Shown here: one piece after another, positions 1-7,517 of the stretch
How positions within the stretch are numbered: position 1 is the first letter of the stretch
Layout of the letters: the number at the start of each line of letters is the position of its first letter
IMG/VR virus record: IMGVR_UViG_3300009161_005622
Coordinates: 1 to 36,161 of that record
Source: a virus
Strand: one strand, 5' to 3'
DNA length: 36,161 bases
Notes under the pieces: model-generated
What the model was told of the DNA's origin: nothing
The model's database searches: none
What the model saw: only the letters and a program-made list of their open reading frames with translations
Translations under genes and position numbers: made by a program

Positions 1-836
1 AGGTCTTGAATGATGTCGTCGGTAATTTCATTTTCATCTTCAACAACAGGCTCAGCTTTTACTTCAGTCTGCTTTTCGGGAACTTTAGTATTAGTAGCTT
101 TTACTGCGGGGCTAGGGCTTGGAGTTTCATTTACACCTCTAAGATGGAAGTGCTCGTTAAACAATGCACGAATTTCATCTGCAGTCTTTACCGTCATTAC
201 AGATTCAAGATTATGTACCCCTTTATAGATCTCTTCAATCTTTTGATTAGATAATTTTAAGTCTGATGCAGAGGCAAATCGGCTGCTTACGTAAGTTGGG
301 TAATCACCTTGAGTCTCGCACTTAATCTTCAAGCTGCATCCTTCTGCTGAAAGATCAAATACTCGATGACCAAACTCTTCAACATCTTCACCATTTACTG
401 CAGCTTCGATAATCTTATGGAGCTGTCGACCATAGCGAAGGATTTTTACCTTACCTTTATTCTCTGGATTCGTAGGATCATCAATTACATACACATTAAC
501 TAGCCATTTTTCAGCTCGTTTAACGCTCTCAACCTTCGACTTCTCATCATCAGTTCCGACTCGAAGTAACTTAAATCGCTCTTCTGCAATTGGATCTCGT
601 TCATTAAACGTTTGCAGAGACAGAGCTGATACATATTGACCCGTAGCAAATGAAGTCCAACCATGAACAAAGTAATGAAAAAAGGTCTTTACTGGATCTA
701 AGCTATTAGGCAGAATCCGTACAGTATAAGTATTACCAGGCTCAAGCTTAAGAACTTCTTTATAAGTCGTAGCACCGCTGCTATCGTCTTTGTTAAGGGC
801 ATCGCGAATTGACTGGAACATTGTTTTTGTAATCAT
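1..836 (-). CDS. 32: Single-stranded DNA-binding protein gp32 (3' end outside window)
   Basis: The minus-strand frame opens at ATG 836 and runs off base 1, so the C-terminus is missing. The N-terminus MITKTMFQSIRDAL is followed by an OB-fold-like core with FFHYFVHGW, then GKVKILRYGRQLHKII and a GDYPTYVSSRF segment typical of T4-type gp32. A Pro/Lys/Glu linker and an acidic stretch (EPVVEDENEITDDI) close the visible part, as expected for the tail that recruits other replication proteins. In T4, gp32 coats ssDNA at forks and recombination intermediates. It is last in a minus-strand run, and an AGGAAA-class promoter sits directly before its ATG. The gene is identified by motif and gene context; no alignment was run. 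Confidence 0.88.
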   Translation of the reverse strand, partial: MITKTMFQSIRDALNKDDSSGATTYKEVLKLEPGNTYTVRILPNSLDPVKTFFHYFVHGWTSFATGQYVSALSLQTFNERDPIAEERFKLLRVGTDDEKSKVESVKRAEKWLVNVYVIDDPTNPENKGKVKILRYGRQLHKIIEAAVNGEDVEEFGHRVFDLSAEGCSLKIKCETQGDYPTYVSSRFASASDLKLSNQKIEEIYKGVHNLESVMTVKTADEIRALFNEHFHLRGVNETPSPSPAVKATNTKVPEKQTEVKAEPVVEDENEITDDIIQD

Positions 837-842
837 ATTAGT

Positions 843-860
843 ATTATAAGCGGTTTCCGT
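843..860 (-). promoter_or_regulatory. AGGAAA-class promoter of gp32
   Basis: On the minus strand it reads ACGGAAA, 5 nt, TATAAT, 6 nt, then the gp32 ATG. The hexamer position predicts a transcript starting on the start codon. No TTGACA-like -35 box is seen at 16-17 bp. Confidence 0.65.
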
Positions 861-864
861 TAAA

Positions 865-1503
865 TTAAATTTTTGATTTCTCTTTAATTAACTCATTACC
901 TGCACGAATTAATTGCTTTGCTTGTGTGGACTTTAGATACATTACATATGATGTATTGTTGTCGTATTCAAATCGTTCACCGAACATGAACGCTAGTACT
1001 TGTTTGTCTTGTTGTTTCATAGATTGTTGGAAATTTTTAAGTTCAAATAAATTGTGTATTGTTACTTTGTGCTCTTTTAAGTGTAGTAGGTAACTTGATA
1101 TATTATTGGTTTTGTGGTTTATGTATTCATCAATATTAATATTTTGCTCATTGCAAAAATCTCTTATATAAATTAATGAATCTTTTAGTTTTTGTAGTAT
1201 TGAATCTGGATTAGTTAGTTTTAATTTGTCTTGAAATAATGTATATAATCTTAGTGCTTTTTGTGATGTATAGAACTTTAAATTGAACTCTTTATCATTA
1301 TAAATTGTATATGGGGCTTGAATAAATTCAACTAAATTAATATTTTTAAATTTAGTTAGCAGACGAGAAATTTTGTTAAGATTATTTGCATCCTCTGCAT
1401 TAAAATTATCAAAATTAATTCGTAATTTGTACGGTTTATCGTTCTGCACCCTACTAATTTTTAAGTATGTGTTGTAAATGTGTTTTTCGAAGTCAGTTAG
1501 CAT
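865..1503 (-). CDS. Conserved phage-type protein in the position of helicase loader gp59
   Basis: A 212-residue protein, rich in Lys, Asn and Leu, with no signal peptide or membrane segment. The only argument for gp59 (helicase loader, 217 aa in T4) is position and size: in T4 gene 59 lies immediately upstream of 32, as here. The sequence has no motif I can assign; YNTYLK near the N-terminus and LLHLKEHKVTIHNLFEL in the C-terminal half are its most distinctive segments. It starts with ATG 1503, preceded both by an SD-like AGGAAT and by an AGGAAA-class promoter inside the 3' end of the previous gene. It could also be an unrelated accessory protein. Confidence 0.6.
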   Translation of the reverse strand: MLTDFEKHIYNTYLKISRVQNDKPYKLRINFDNFNAEDANNLNKISRLLTKFKNINLVEFIQAPYTIYNDKEFNLKFYTSQKALRLYTLFQDKLKLTNPDSILQKLKDSLIYIRDFCNEQNINIDEYINHKTNNISSYLLHLKEHKVTIHNLFELKNFQQSMKQQDKQVLAFMFGERFEYDNNTSYVMYLKSTQAKQLIRAGNELIKEKSKI

Positions 1504-1511
1504 TATTCCTA

Positions 1512-1529
1512 ATAATATTTATTTTCCTT
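1512..1529 (-). promoter_or_regulatory. AGGAAA-class promoter before the gp59-position gene
   Basis: Minus strand: AAGGAAA, 5 nt, TATTAT, 8 nt, ATG 1503. It overlaps the last codons of the upstream 90-residue gene. Confidence 0.55.
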
Positions 1530-1791
1530 CTTTTGAATTAAAAAATTTAGATATATACTTACTCTTACTTAAGGTCGAATCATACGTTAAAAATATACGT
1601 ACTAATTCAAAATCTGTATCAATACATAGATTAGTCTTAAAAATATATTTAAATTGATCGCTTTGTAAAGTATGTAAAAAAACATTAGGTAGATTTAATT
1701 TTTTTCGGCAAAGAATACAAATTAACGAACAATAACTTAAAAAGTTATGATCTTGTTCCTTTTCTTCTAATGTTTGATAATCTGCAATCAT
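1519..1791 (-). CDS. Small protein of unknown function (position of late co-activator gp33)
   Basis: Ninety residues, starting MIADYQTLEEKEQD, containing a SLICILCRKK segment and a basic C-terminus. Its ATG overlaps the stop of the DHH gene by 4 nt, so the two are translationally coupled. In T4 the gene two places before 32 is 33, the late-transcription co-activator that bridges sliding clamp and polymerase. Position and small size allow that role, and a late sigma gene (gp55) is in the window, but I see no sequence similarity to T4 gp33. Treat the function as unknown. Confidence 0.55.
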   Translation of the reverse strand: MIADYQTLEEKEQDHNFLSYCSLICILCRKKLNLPNVFLHTLQSDQFKYIFKTNLCIDTDFELVRIFLTYDSTLSKSKYISKFFNSKEGK

Positions 1792-2687
1792 GTGGTTATA
1801 GGTTTAAATGTTTTACTGAACGTTGAAAAGATTTCGGTAATTTTTCCGCCGCCAGCAGCTTCATGACCACCCCCATCACATAATTTTCTCGCTAATACTC
1901 CCATGTTTACCGGACAACCTGCTTTTCGCCTAAAGCTAACTGCTTTACTAGATAGATTAACTATAATAGCAATGTCTGCATTATATTTGGTCATTAAATA
2001 ATCTGATACCTCATTGATAGATACCTCAGCGAATGCACTATAAACACTGTAGAACTGATTATCTTTGTTTATCTGAGTATTATATACTTCTAGCGTTTCA
2101 ATTAAGTTCTTGAGTCTTTTATTGTGAAGAGAAATAATATTTAAATTAAAGTCCGAGAATTTACTAAAACCAGCATTAAATTCATCACAGAATTTTTGTA
2201 ATTTGTTGCCGGTTCCATACCAAAAAATATTGTTCAAATCATTTGATTCTGGTAATTGCAGTTTATAGCAATCATAGTCATTAACAATTGCAATTAATCG
2301 GAGCTGTTCACGGGTTAACGTTTTTGCAAACTTAAAGTGCTTTAAAATTAATTTACAGCACGACTCACACTCTTCAATAATTGTAGTAGCATTAATATAT
2401 ACATGTTTGGTATTAATGTGAGTACTGTGATGATCAATAATCGTTATATTTTTTTGATCTATAATATCATAATCATTCGATACATCTAAATCAAGTATGT
2501 ATACGTCTGTATAATGTTTAATATTATTTTTATTCTGCCAGCTTAAGAATCTTTCACGGAAGTTTTTTACCGTAGTTGTATGAACTTCATATCTCTGACC
2601 AAGATACCACGATAAGGTTAGGTATGAAGCTGCACCATCCATATCTACATCAGTCCATATTACAATTTTATTTGATTGGTTGCTCAT
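1788..2687 (-). CDS. DHH/DHHA1 family phosphoesterase (RecJ/NrnA-like)
   Basis: A 299-residue two-domain hydrolase. The N-terminal DHH domain shows TDVDMDG (residues 12-18), ILDLD (64-68), DHH (85-87) and NDYDCY (136-141), which are the metal-binding aspartates and histidines of the family. The C-terminal DHHA1 domain has GGGHEAAGGG near residue 272, the substrate-binding loop. Family members degrade ssDNA (RecJ), short oligonucleotides (NrnA) or cyclic dinucleotides. Its length is like NrnA, shorter than RecJ. It is encoded between gp41 and gp32, which points to nucleic-acid turnover during replication, but anti-signalling activity on cyclic or oligo-nucleotides cannot be excluded. All key residues appear intact. 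Confidence 0.88.
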   Translation of the reverse strand: MSNQSNKIVIWTDVDMDGAASYLTLSWYLGQRYEVHTTTVKNFRERFLSWQNKNNIKHYTDVYILDLDVSNDYDIIDQKNITIIDHHSTHINTKHVYINATTIIEECESCCKLILKHFKFAKTLTREQLRLIAIVNDYDCYKLQLPESNDLNNIFWYGTGNKLQKFCDEFNAGFSKFSDFNLNIISLHNKRLKNLIETLEVYNTQINKDNQFYSVYSAFAEVSINEVSDYLMTKYNADIAIIVNLSSKAVSFRRKAGCPVNMGVLARKLCDGGGHEAAGGGKITEIFSTFSKTFKPITT

Positions 2688-2724
2688 TTAGTGTCTGCTT
2701 TATTTAGTTTAATTGTCATGAAAT

Positions 2725-4050
2725 TCAATCTTGTAGTAAATTTAAAGTATTCAGACTATCTTCTGCTTCAGTAGTTAATGAGTTTAATTCCTCATCTTCT
2801 ATAATAGTTAATGTAGAATAATCAATTGAGAATGCATTATTACCAAAATTAGGACCAAATCGATTTTTCATAATACCCATTCGAATAATACCGTTTTCCG
2901 AGTCTTCATCTTGCTGATATACACCTGCAATAAAATCAGCTGTTGCTCCCATACCATAACTTTCACTTAATGACTTCAATGATGGCTCACCTACATCGTA
3001 TTCAGAGCGATTAATTTGGGTCGCTGTAATAATAGGGCAACTAAATACATACGTCAGTGCTCTTACCTGTTCAGATAAATATTTAACCCTTTCATATGAA
3101 TTACTCCCAACCGGTGAGTTTAATAAATTTAAGTAATCTAATACAATTGCATCAATATTAATACCTTTACTCTTTAGCTTCTTAATAAATGCAGATAATT
3201 GATTTGGCGTAATTAAACTTGGTGGAAATTCTTTAATAAAAATACGGCCCTTAGGATTTTTATTTTTAATCTCAGTAATTGTTTCTTTTAATAATCTGCA
3301 ATTGGTTCTTAGCTCTCTAATTGGAATTTTAGAAACTGAAGAGCAAATACGTCTTGCATACATCATCTCTGACATTTCAAGGGTAATTAAAAGAACAGTC
3401 TTACCAGTTTCAGCGATATTTTTTGCAATATTACCCAATACAATACTTTTTCCAATATTTGTCTGTCCTGCAAAAATATATAACCCTCGACCATTCTGCA
3501 AAAAGCCACCATCCAGTTTATCATCAAGCCATTTCCATTTACTCGCAATAACGGGCTCTGCATTATTGAGATCTGCAATAACATTATCAATATTACTGTA
3601 AATCTCAATCCCTGAGTCTGAGATTAAACTAATATTGCAATTCTTCTCGAATTTATCCAGAATTAATGATGTATCGAATTCCCCTGTATGAATACTATCA
3701 GCAACCTCTAGAATAGTATTATACACAGCACGCTCTTTTAAGAAACGTTCTGTGTTTTCAATTAATTCATCTTTATTGAAGGTCTTATCAAGATTCTGCA
3801 CTATATTAAGAATAAATTTAAAAGCACCAATTTCATCCTTAGTTGTAATGTAAGTTTTTAGCTCTGTTAAGGTCGGTAGAGCACTTCGCTTACTAAAGAA
3901 GTCCTTAATAATATTAAAAATTACTTTGTTCTCACTATACTTAAGGCAATCTACATTGGTTACATCTACGATCGTTGTAAAGTACTCTTCATCTGTTATG
4001 CACTTATACATAAAGATTTTTTCGAAGTGATCCAAATCAATTTTTGACAT
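2725..4050 (-). CDS. 41: Replicative DNA helicase gp41 (DnaB-like)
   Basis: 441 residues, close to T4 gp41 (475). An N-terminal helical domain is followed by the RecA-like core with Walker A GQTNIGKS (residues 195-202), then LLITLEMSE, a Walker B-like IDAIVLDYLNLL and a SCPIITATQINR segment typical of DnaB-family helicases. An acidic C-terminal tail follows. It unwinds duplex DNA 5' to 3' on the lagging strand as a hexamer with the primase, which is not in this window. Its ATG is preceded by an AGGAAA-class promoter that overlaps the stop of the upstream glycosyltransferase gene. Confidence 0.93.
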   Translation of the reverse strand: MSKIDLDHFEKIFMYKCITDEEYFTTIVDVTNVDCLKYSENKVIFNIIKDFFSKRSALPTLTELKTYITTKDEIGAFKFILNIVQNLDKTFNKDELIENTERFLKERAVYNTILEVADSIHTGEFDTSLILDKFEKNCNISLISDSGIEIYSNIDNVIADLNNAEPVIASKWKWLDDKLDGGFLQNGRGLYIFAGQTNIGKSIVLGNIAKNIAETGKTVLLITLEMSEMMYARRICSSVSKIPIRELRTNCRLLKETITEIKNKNPKGRIFIKEFPPSLITPNQLSAFIKKLKSKGINIDAIVLDYLNLLNSPVGSNSYERVKYLSEQVRALTYVFSCPIITATQINRSEYDVGEPSLKSLSESYGMGATADFIAGVYQQDEDSENGIIRMGIMKNRFGPNFGNNAFSIDYSTLTIIEDEELNSLTTEAEDSLNTLNLLQD

Positions 4051-4055
4051 AATTT

Positions 4056-4073
4056 ATGTTATCTTATTTCCTG
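4056..4073 (-). promoter_or_regulatory. AGGAAA-class promoter of gp41
   Basis: Minus strand: CAGGAAA, 5 nt, TAACAT (a poor -10), 5 nt, ATG 4050. The spacing matches the other members although the hexamer is weak. Confidence 0.5.
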
Positions 4074-4777
4074 GATGCATATTCAGCAAGAAAGGTGTTG
4101 TTACTCTTCAACCAATTGGGTTCAAACACACCACCTTTTAGTCCCGGGGAATTATGAATAATATAAATTGGGTAAACCCCTACTTTTAATCCCATTTTGT
4201 GTGCATCAATACAACTTGCAATATCATAATGATGGAAGTTGTAGTTTTCATTAAATTTCCAAGCTGTCTTTAAGATAGTTGGTAAGTGAATAGCAAGAAA
4301 TGATCCATCTGCAATTACAACACGACTGGGAGTTTGTCCGAATACAGTTGTGTACATAGTATTATGCGGTGCAGGGTGTGCTGCTTGCCCTCTATGGTTT
4401 TCTTTCTTACACATAATGTGCCACAAAGTTGGAAATTCAATTACTGGATCAATACCACCTGCAACACCAATAATATCATACTTTAATTCATTGTGAGCTT
4501 TGTATAGCTTTTCTTGTAACATTCCATCATCAATAAATACATCATCGTGACAGAAGACAATAAAATCAAATTTTTCGGCATACGCTGGTGTAATGTATCT
4601 ATTATACACTTTTGATAGACCATCGGTATTTTCTGTTACTACCTCAGATTTATATTTTATTAATGAATTATTTTTATAATCTGATTGAGTAATAAAGCTA
4701 ATAGATTTACTGACTTGCAAATTATTAATATTTTTAGTGCTTTGCTGAGTGGCGCTGACAATTAGGATCGGTTTCAT
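4064..4777 (-). CDS. GT-A fold glycosyltransferase
   Basis: A 237-residue protein from the ATG at 4777 (MKPILIVSATQ). An in-frame ATG further upstream (4834) would overlap the previous gene by 53 bases and adds residues that do not look like a fold, so I reject it. LSKVYNRYI, FIVFCHDDVFIDD (the DxD-like metal/nucleotide-sugar site) and the IADGSFLAI and FHHYDIASC segments match the glycosyltransferase-2-like family that transfers sugars from nucleotide donors. It follows the amidotransferase gene by 4 nt and probably shares its mRNA. Acceptor and sugar cannot be read from sequence; modified DNA bases, virion proteins or host glycans are all possible. Confidence 0.75.
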   Translation of the reverse strand: MKPILIVSATQQSTKNINNLQVSKSISFITQSDYKNNSLIKYKSEVVTENTDGLSKVYNRYITPAYAEKFDFIVFCHDDVFIDDGMLQEKLYKAHNELKYDIIGVAGGIDPVIEFPTLWHIMCKKENHRGQAAHPAPHNTMYTTVFGQTPSRVVIADGSFLAIHLPTILKTAWKFNENYNFHHYDIASCIDAHKMGLKVGVYPIYIIHNSPGLKGGVFEPNWLKSNNTFLAEYASRK

Positions 4778-4781
4778 TGTA

Positions 4782-5450
4782 TTATATTGTAAAGTATGGA
4801 GTTGTATTTGCAAATTTGCCAACAGCTTTGACATTTTTAGTATTTAAATTAATTTGATAAATATTACCTTCAATTAATTCGGTCCAATTACCTGATATTG
4901 AATTAATTGAGCAAAAGTCACCAGTCTTTGTATTGCAGAATAAAGTACTTCCCTGTCTTGCAATATATAAGCTGTTGCTTTGCTCATTAAAAATCCAAAC
5001 AGCAAACGTCCCTTCTAATAATGATAAAATACTACTAATATTTTCAATTTCAGTAACTGTTTGATTGTCTGTACTAAATTGATTTAATAGTGATGGAATT
5101 ACTGCACTATCAACCGGGCTTTTATTCCATTTACAATATGTTTCAGTTAGTTCTTTTGAGTTTGTAATAACGCCATTATGGCCTACAATCCAATCACCTG
5201 ATCTAAAGGGATGACTCGTTAATGCAAGGTACTCTCTTTGTGCGCTTGTAGGTGCTTGATTATGTCCTAACGCAAATTTAGTATTTTTGCTCAAATTAAT
5301 TTCTTCTGGATGATCTTTTTGTCTAATAATTTTAAGCGAATTTTTATTAGATATAGATAACAAGCTAAAAGCATATTCACCTCTAAAGATTGTTGCTGAA
5401 TGTAATATTTCGAGCATTGATTGATTTGCAGACCCATAAATTGAACACAT
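4782..5450 (-). CDS. Stand-alone class II glutamine amidotransferase domain
   Basis: 222 residues, starting MCSIYG, so Cys2 becomes the N-terminal nucleophile after Met removal. LGHNQAPTS (61-69) replaces the usual GHTRWAT, HNGVITN is at 91-97 and the SPVDSAVI aspartate at 114. Only the glutaminase domain is present; there is no attached sugar isomerase, PurF or asparagine synthetase domain. It should release ammonia from glutamine for a separate acceptor enzyme. The candidate partner is the phage QueC: archaeal and some phage Gat-QueC fusions make archaeosine-type bases, and here the two parts would be split. A role in amino-sugar synthesis with the adjacent glycosyltransferase is the alternative. 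It has an AGGAAA-class promoter, like the que genes. Confidence 0.83.
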   Translation of the reverse strand: MCSIYGSANQSMLEILHSATIFRGEYAFSLLSISNKNSLKIIRQKDHPEEINLSKNTKFALGHNQAPTSAQREYLALTSHPFRSGDWIVGHNGVITNSKELTETYCKWNKSPVDSAVIPSLLNQFSTDNQTVTEIENISSILSLLEGTFAVWIFNEQSNSLYIARQGSTLFCNTKTGDFCSINSISGNWTELIEGNIYQINLNTKNVKAVGKFANTTPYFTI

Positions 5451-5460
5451 AATTACTAAT

Positions 5461-5478
5461 ATTGTATATGTTTTCCGT
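5461..5478 (-). promoter_or_regulatory. AGGAAA-class promoter of the amidotransferase gene
   Basis: Minus strand: ACGGAAA, 5 nt, TACAAT, 10 nt, ATG 5450. It is divergent from the late promoter at 5498. Confidence 0.55.
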
Positions 5479-5497
5479 TAAAAAACTATATTTTTTT

Positions 5498-5505
5498 TAT
5501 AAATA
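5498..5505 (+). promoter_or_regulatory. T4-type late promoter TATAAATA
   Basis: A perfect TATAAATA, followed by C as in many T4 late promoters, 5 nt before ATG 5511. With T4 geometry (box at -13 to -6) transcription would begin on the A of the ATG. Confidence 0.8.
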
Positions 5506-5510
5506 CTTGT

Positions 5511-6533
5511 ATGAGTAATATTTTAAATCGTCCCGGCTGGACAAATAAATCTTTAAGCGGCCCTATACTCGAAATGGCGCGTAAACAAGGTATGCCAATA
5601 GTCGAGTTAATGCAGCAATTAATACACGATTTTCTCATGAGGAAAGAAATTGTTATGTTACGCGGAACTCCCCGTGAAACTGTATTTTGCATGATTCGAA
5701 AAGAGGGGTTTTCCTGGCTAACAGATCCGCCATTTCCAAACCGACATTGTAGAGTTAATGTATATATGGCTCTACCACCTAAAATTAAAGCTAAAGCAGA
5801 TAGAGACTTATTAAAGTTAGCAGAAGATATTAAAGATGATTCTACTATGTTAAGAAAGTTAGTAGCTCTTGATTTAACAAAACCTCATGATGAAGCTGCT
5901 TCTAAAAGAAAAGAACTAGCCATTGCTGAGTTAACAAGACAGCAGAAAATTTCAGAAGCAAGAGTAAATAAACTTGATGCTGATGTCAAAAAAATTGTAG
6001 ATTCTATAGATCAAACTGAGGTACCAGAAGATTTATTACATTATATTTTACCTGTAATGTTTGCACGACTTAGTTACAATCTCCAAGGAGAAGACATTGA
6101 GATGTCGACCCTACAACAGGTTATGGATCAACTTGAGAGCAGTATAGTTAGAGGTGAAGAAGCATTTGCAGAAACTATTCTAGATATTGTTGATAGTGAT
6201 AATGAAGAGGAATCAAGAATAGCTGTGTTTGTTTACAAAGCATATAAAAATGCTATTAAAGAAGTTACAACTAGTGCAAAACTTGGACCATCCTTTAGAA
6301 AAGGTCTCCGTGCGAGTGAAAATACACCTGACAGTAAACCTGATTTTAATATCGATCCTAGACCCGAAAATTCTGAGCATTCATCTATGCCCTATCCTTC
6401 TGAATATGGCGAATATAATTATAAAGAAGAGGTAAAAATTTCTCAGACTAAACAAAATCAATTACTAGCTGAAAATTATAGACAGCGCAGACAGCATCAA
6501 TATCGCATCAACGAAAAGTATAATAAACAGTAA
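5511..6533 (+). CDS. Late protein of unknown function
   Basis: 340 residues without a motif I can assign. The N-terminal ~100 residues contain PILEMARKQGMPIVELMQQLIHDF and a compact segment FSWLTDPPFPNRHCRVNVYM. A long charged helical, probably coiled-coil region follows (about 105-240), and the C-terminal 80 residues are polar, Pro/Ser/Asn/Gln rich and probably disordered. A perfect T4-type late promoter sits 5 nt before its ATG, so it is expressed with virion genes; a structural or assembly role is an inference. It is a single plus-strand gene between two minus-strand blocks. Confidence 0.75.
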   Translation: MSNILNRPGWTNKSLSGPILEMARKQGMPIVELMQQLIHDFLMRKEIVMLRGTPRETVFCMIRKEGFSWLTDPPFPNRHCRVNVYMALPPKIKAKADRDLLKLAEDIKDDSTMLRKLVALDLTKPHDEAASKRKELAIAELTRQQKISEARVNKLDADVKKIVDSIDQTEVPEDLLHYILPVMFARLSYNLQGEDIEMSTLQQVMDQLESSIVRGEEAFAETILDIVDSDNEEESRIAVFVYKAYKNAIKEVTTSAKLGPSFRKGLRASENTPDSKPDFNIDPRPENSEHSSMPYPSEYGEYNYKEEVKISQTKQNQLLAENYRQRRQHQYRINEKYNKQ

Positions 6534-6573
6534 AATTATACTTTTAAAAAGTATAATAAACAGTAAAATTATA
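6514..6573 (+). repeat. 33-bp-period tandem repeat with AT-rich palindrome
   Basis: A 27-nt sequence occurs exactly at 6514-6540 and again at 6547-6573. The first copy carries the stop codon of the plus gene, the second the stop of queC. Between them, 6536-6556 is a palindrome with 10-bp arms (TTATACTTTT and its complement) that could act as a weak bidirectional terminator between these convergent genes. Confidence 0.8.
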
Positions 6574-7297
6574 TTTCTCTACAATCGTGCTTAATGTATT
6601 GCACGTTTATTGCTTCTTGCTGCAAATATACTAATGGATCTTTTAGCTTTGCTTCAATAAACCCTTGGAGTCTTAAACTACTACTTGCAGTTGTTGCATC
6701 AGATAAGTTATTACCAGCATAACAAGTCCAAGTCTTCTCAAAGTTTACTCCTAATCGGACTCCTTCGAGAATAATATCCTTCTTACTCATATTAATTAAT
6801 GGAGCAAATACATTAACATTATTTTTTCTATTAAGTAGGTTTAGATTATTAACACTCTCAAGAAACTCGGGCGAACCATCCCAATAACCTGCTAAACTAT
6901 CAGCTTGAGCAGATCCAATATATACATTCTTACAAACTAATGCCTCGGCATATGCAGTTGCAATACTTATGAACACCATATTTCTGTTTGCAACATATGT
7001 ATTAGGTTGCGCTTCACCTTTAATATCTTTTACATTAGGCGTTGCAATGTCATCATTTAAAAGCGAGCTAGTCCTTACAAGCTCCTTAAGAAATTGTACA
7101 TCAATTACTTTATTAGTAATTTCTATACCTTTTGCTTTCAAAGCATTAATATGGTAATCAACACAATCAATCTCTTTGAGATGTCTCTGACCATAATCAA
7201 AAGTTAATGTATGAATTTCTTTAAACTTCTCTGAAGCAAGATAACACAAGACTGTACTATCCATTCCACCACTAAACGGTATAACTACTTTATTCAT
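6569..7297 (-). CDS. queC: QueC-like 7-cyano-7-deazaguanine (preQ0) synthase with degenerate zinc site
   Basis: 242 residues. The PP-loop SGGMDS is at 9-14, FDYGQRH at 33-39 and YVANRNMVF at 101-109, all typical of QueC, which converts 7-carboxy-7-deazaguanine to preQ0 with ATP and ammonia. Normal QueC ends with four zinc cysteines in a WSCY...CGxCxxC-like pattern. Here Cys192 (TWTCYAG) is kept, but the stretch 198-207 reads LSDATTASSS, so the other three cysteines are gone, while the following LRLQGF and DPL remain. The gene overlaps the upstream 74-residue gene by 8 nt and is the last gene after uvsX. Loss of the zinc cysteines may mark a changed reaction, such as amidine formation on preQ0. 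Confidence 0.9.
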   Translation of the reverse strand: MNKVVIPFSGGMDSTVLCYLASEKFKEIHTLTFDYGQRHLKEIDCVDYHINALKAKGIEITNKVIDVQFLKELVRTSSLLNDDIATPNVKDIKGEAQPNTYVANRNMVFISIATAYAEALVCKNVYIGSAQADSLAGYWDGSPEFLESVNNLNLLNRKNNVNVFAPLINMSKKDIILEGVRLGVNFEKTWTCYAGNNLSDATTASSSLRLQGFIEAKLKDPLVYLQQEAINVQYIKHDCREI

Positions 7298-7514
7298 TTA
7301 ATAGTATACTCCCTGTTGAATTGTTCTCTGTAATGACTGAATTTCGCACAGTATTCATAATTGATTGTTTATCCATATTCACCCAATCATTAATATAGAG
7401 TTTCCTTGAATTTTTAAAATTAATTAAGAGTCGATTACCATCAACATTAACTGTCGAAATAGTATTATTGAACTCATTTAGGATGCTATTAATTACTTCG
7501 TTTGTGTTTGTCAT
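7290..7514 (-). CDS. Small protein of unknown function between uvsX and queC
   Basis: 74 residues, MTNTNEVINSILNEFNN..., polar, with alternating beta-like hydrophobics (NRLLINFKNSRKLYINDWVNM). No known motif. It starts 3 nt after the uvsX stop and overlaps queC, so it is part of a uvsX-queC transcription unit. Confidence 0.65.
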   Translation of the reverse strand: MTNTNEVINSILNEFNNTISTVNVDGNRLLINFKNSRKLYINDWVNMDKQSIMNTVRNSVITENNSTGSILLNE

Positions 7515-7517
7515 AAA

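Noticed and set aside
3302-3601. Plus-strand open frame inside gp41.
   Set aside because: Antisense shadow of a well-supported helicase gene, with no promoter or family resemblance.
4778-4834. Longer start for the 4064 glycosyltransferase.
   Set aside because: It would overlap the amidotransferase gene by 53 bases and adds residues unlike a GT-A start; ATG 4777 gives the usual beta-strand start.
5511-6533. Assignment of the late 340-residue protein to a specific T4 structural gene.
   Set aside because: No recognisable motif or neighbouring structural gene supports any particular identity.
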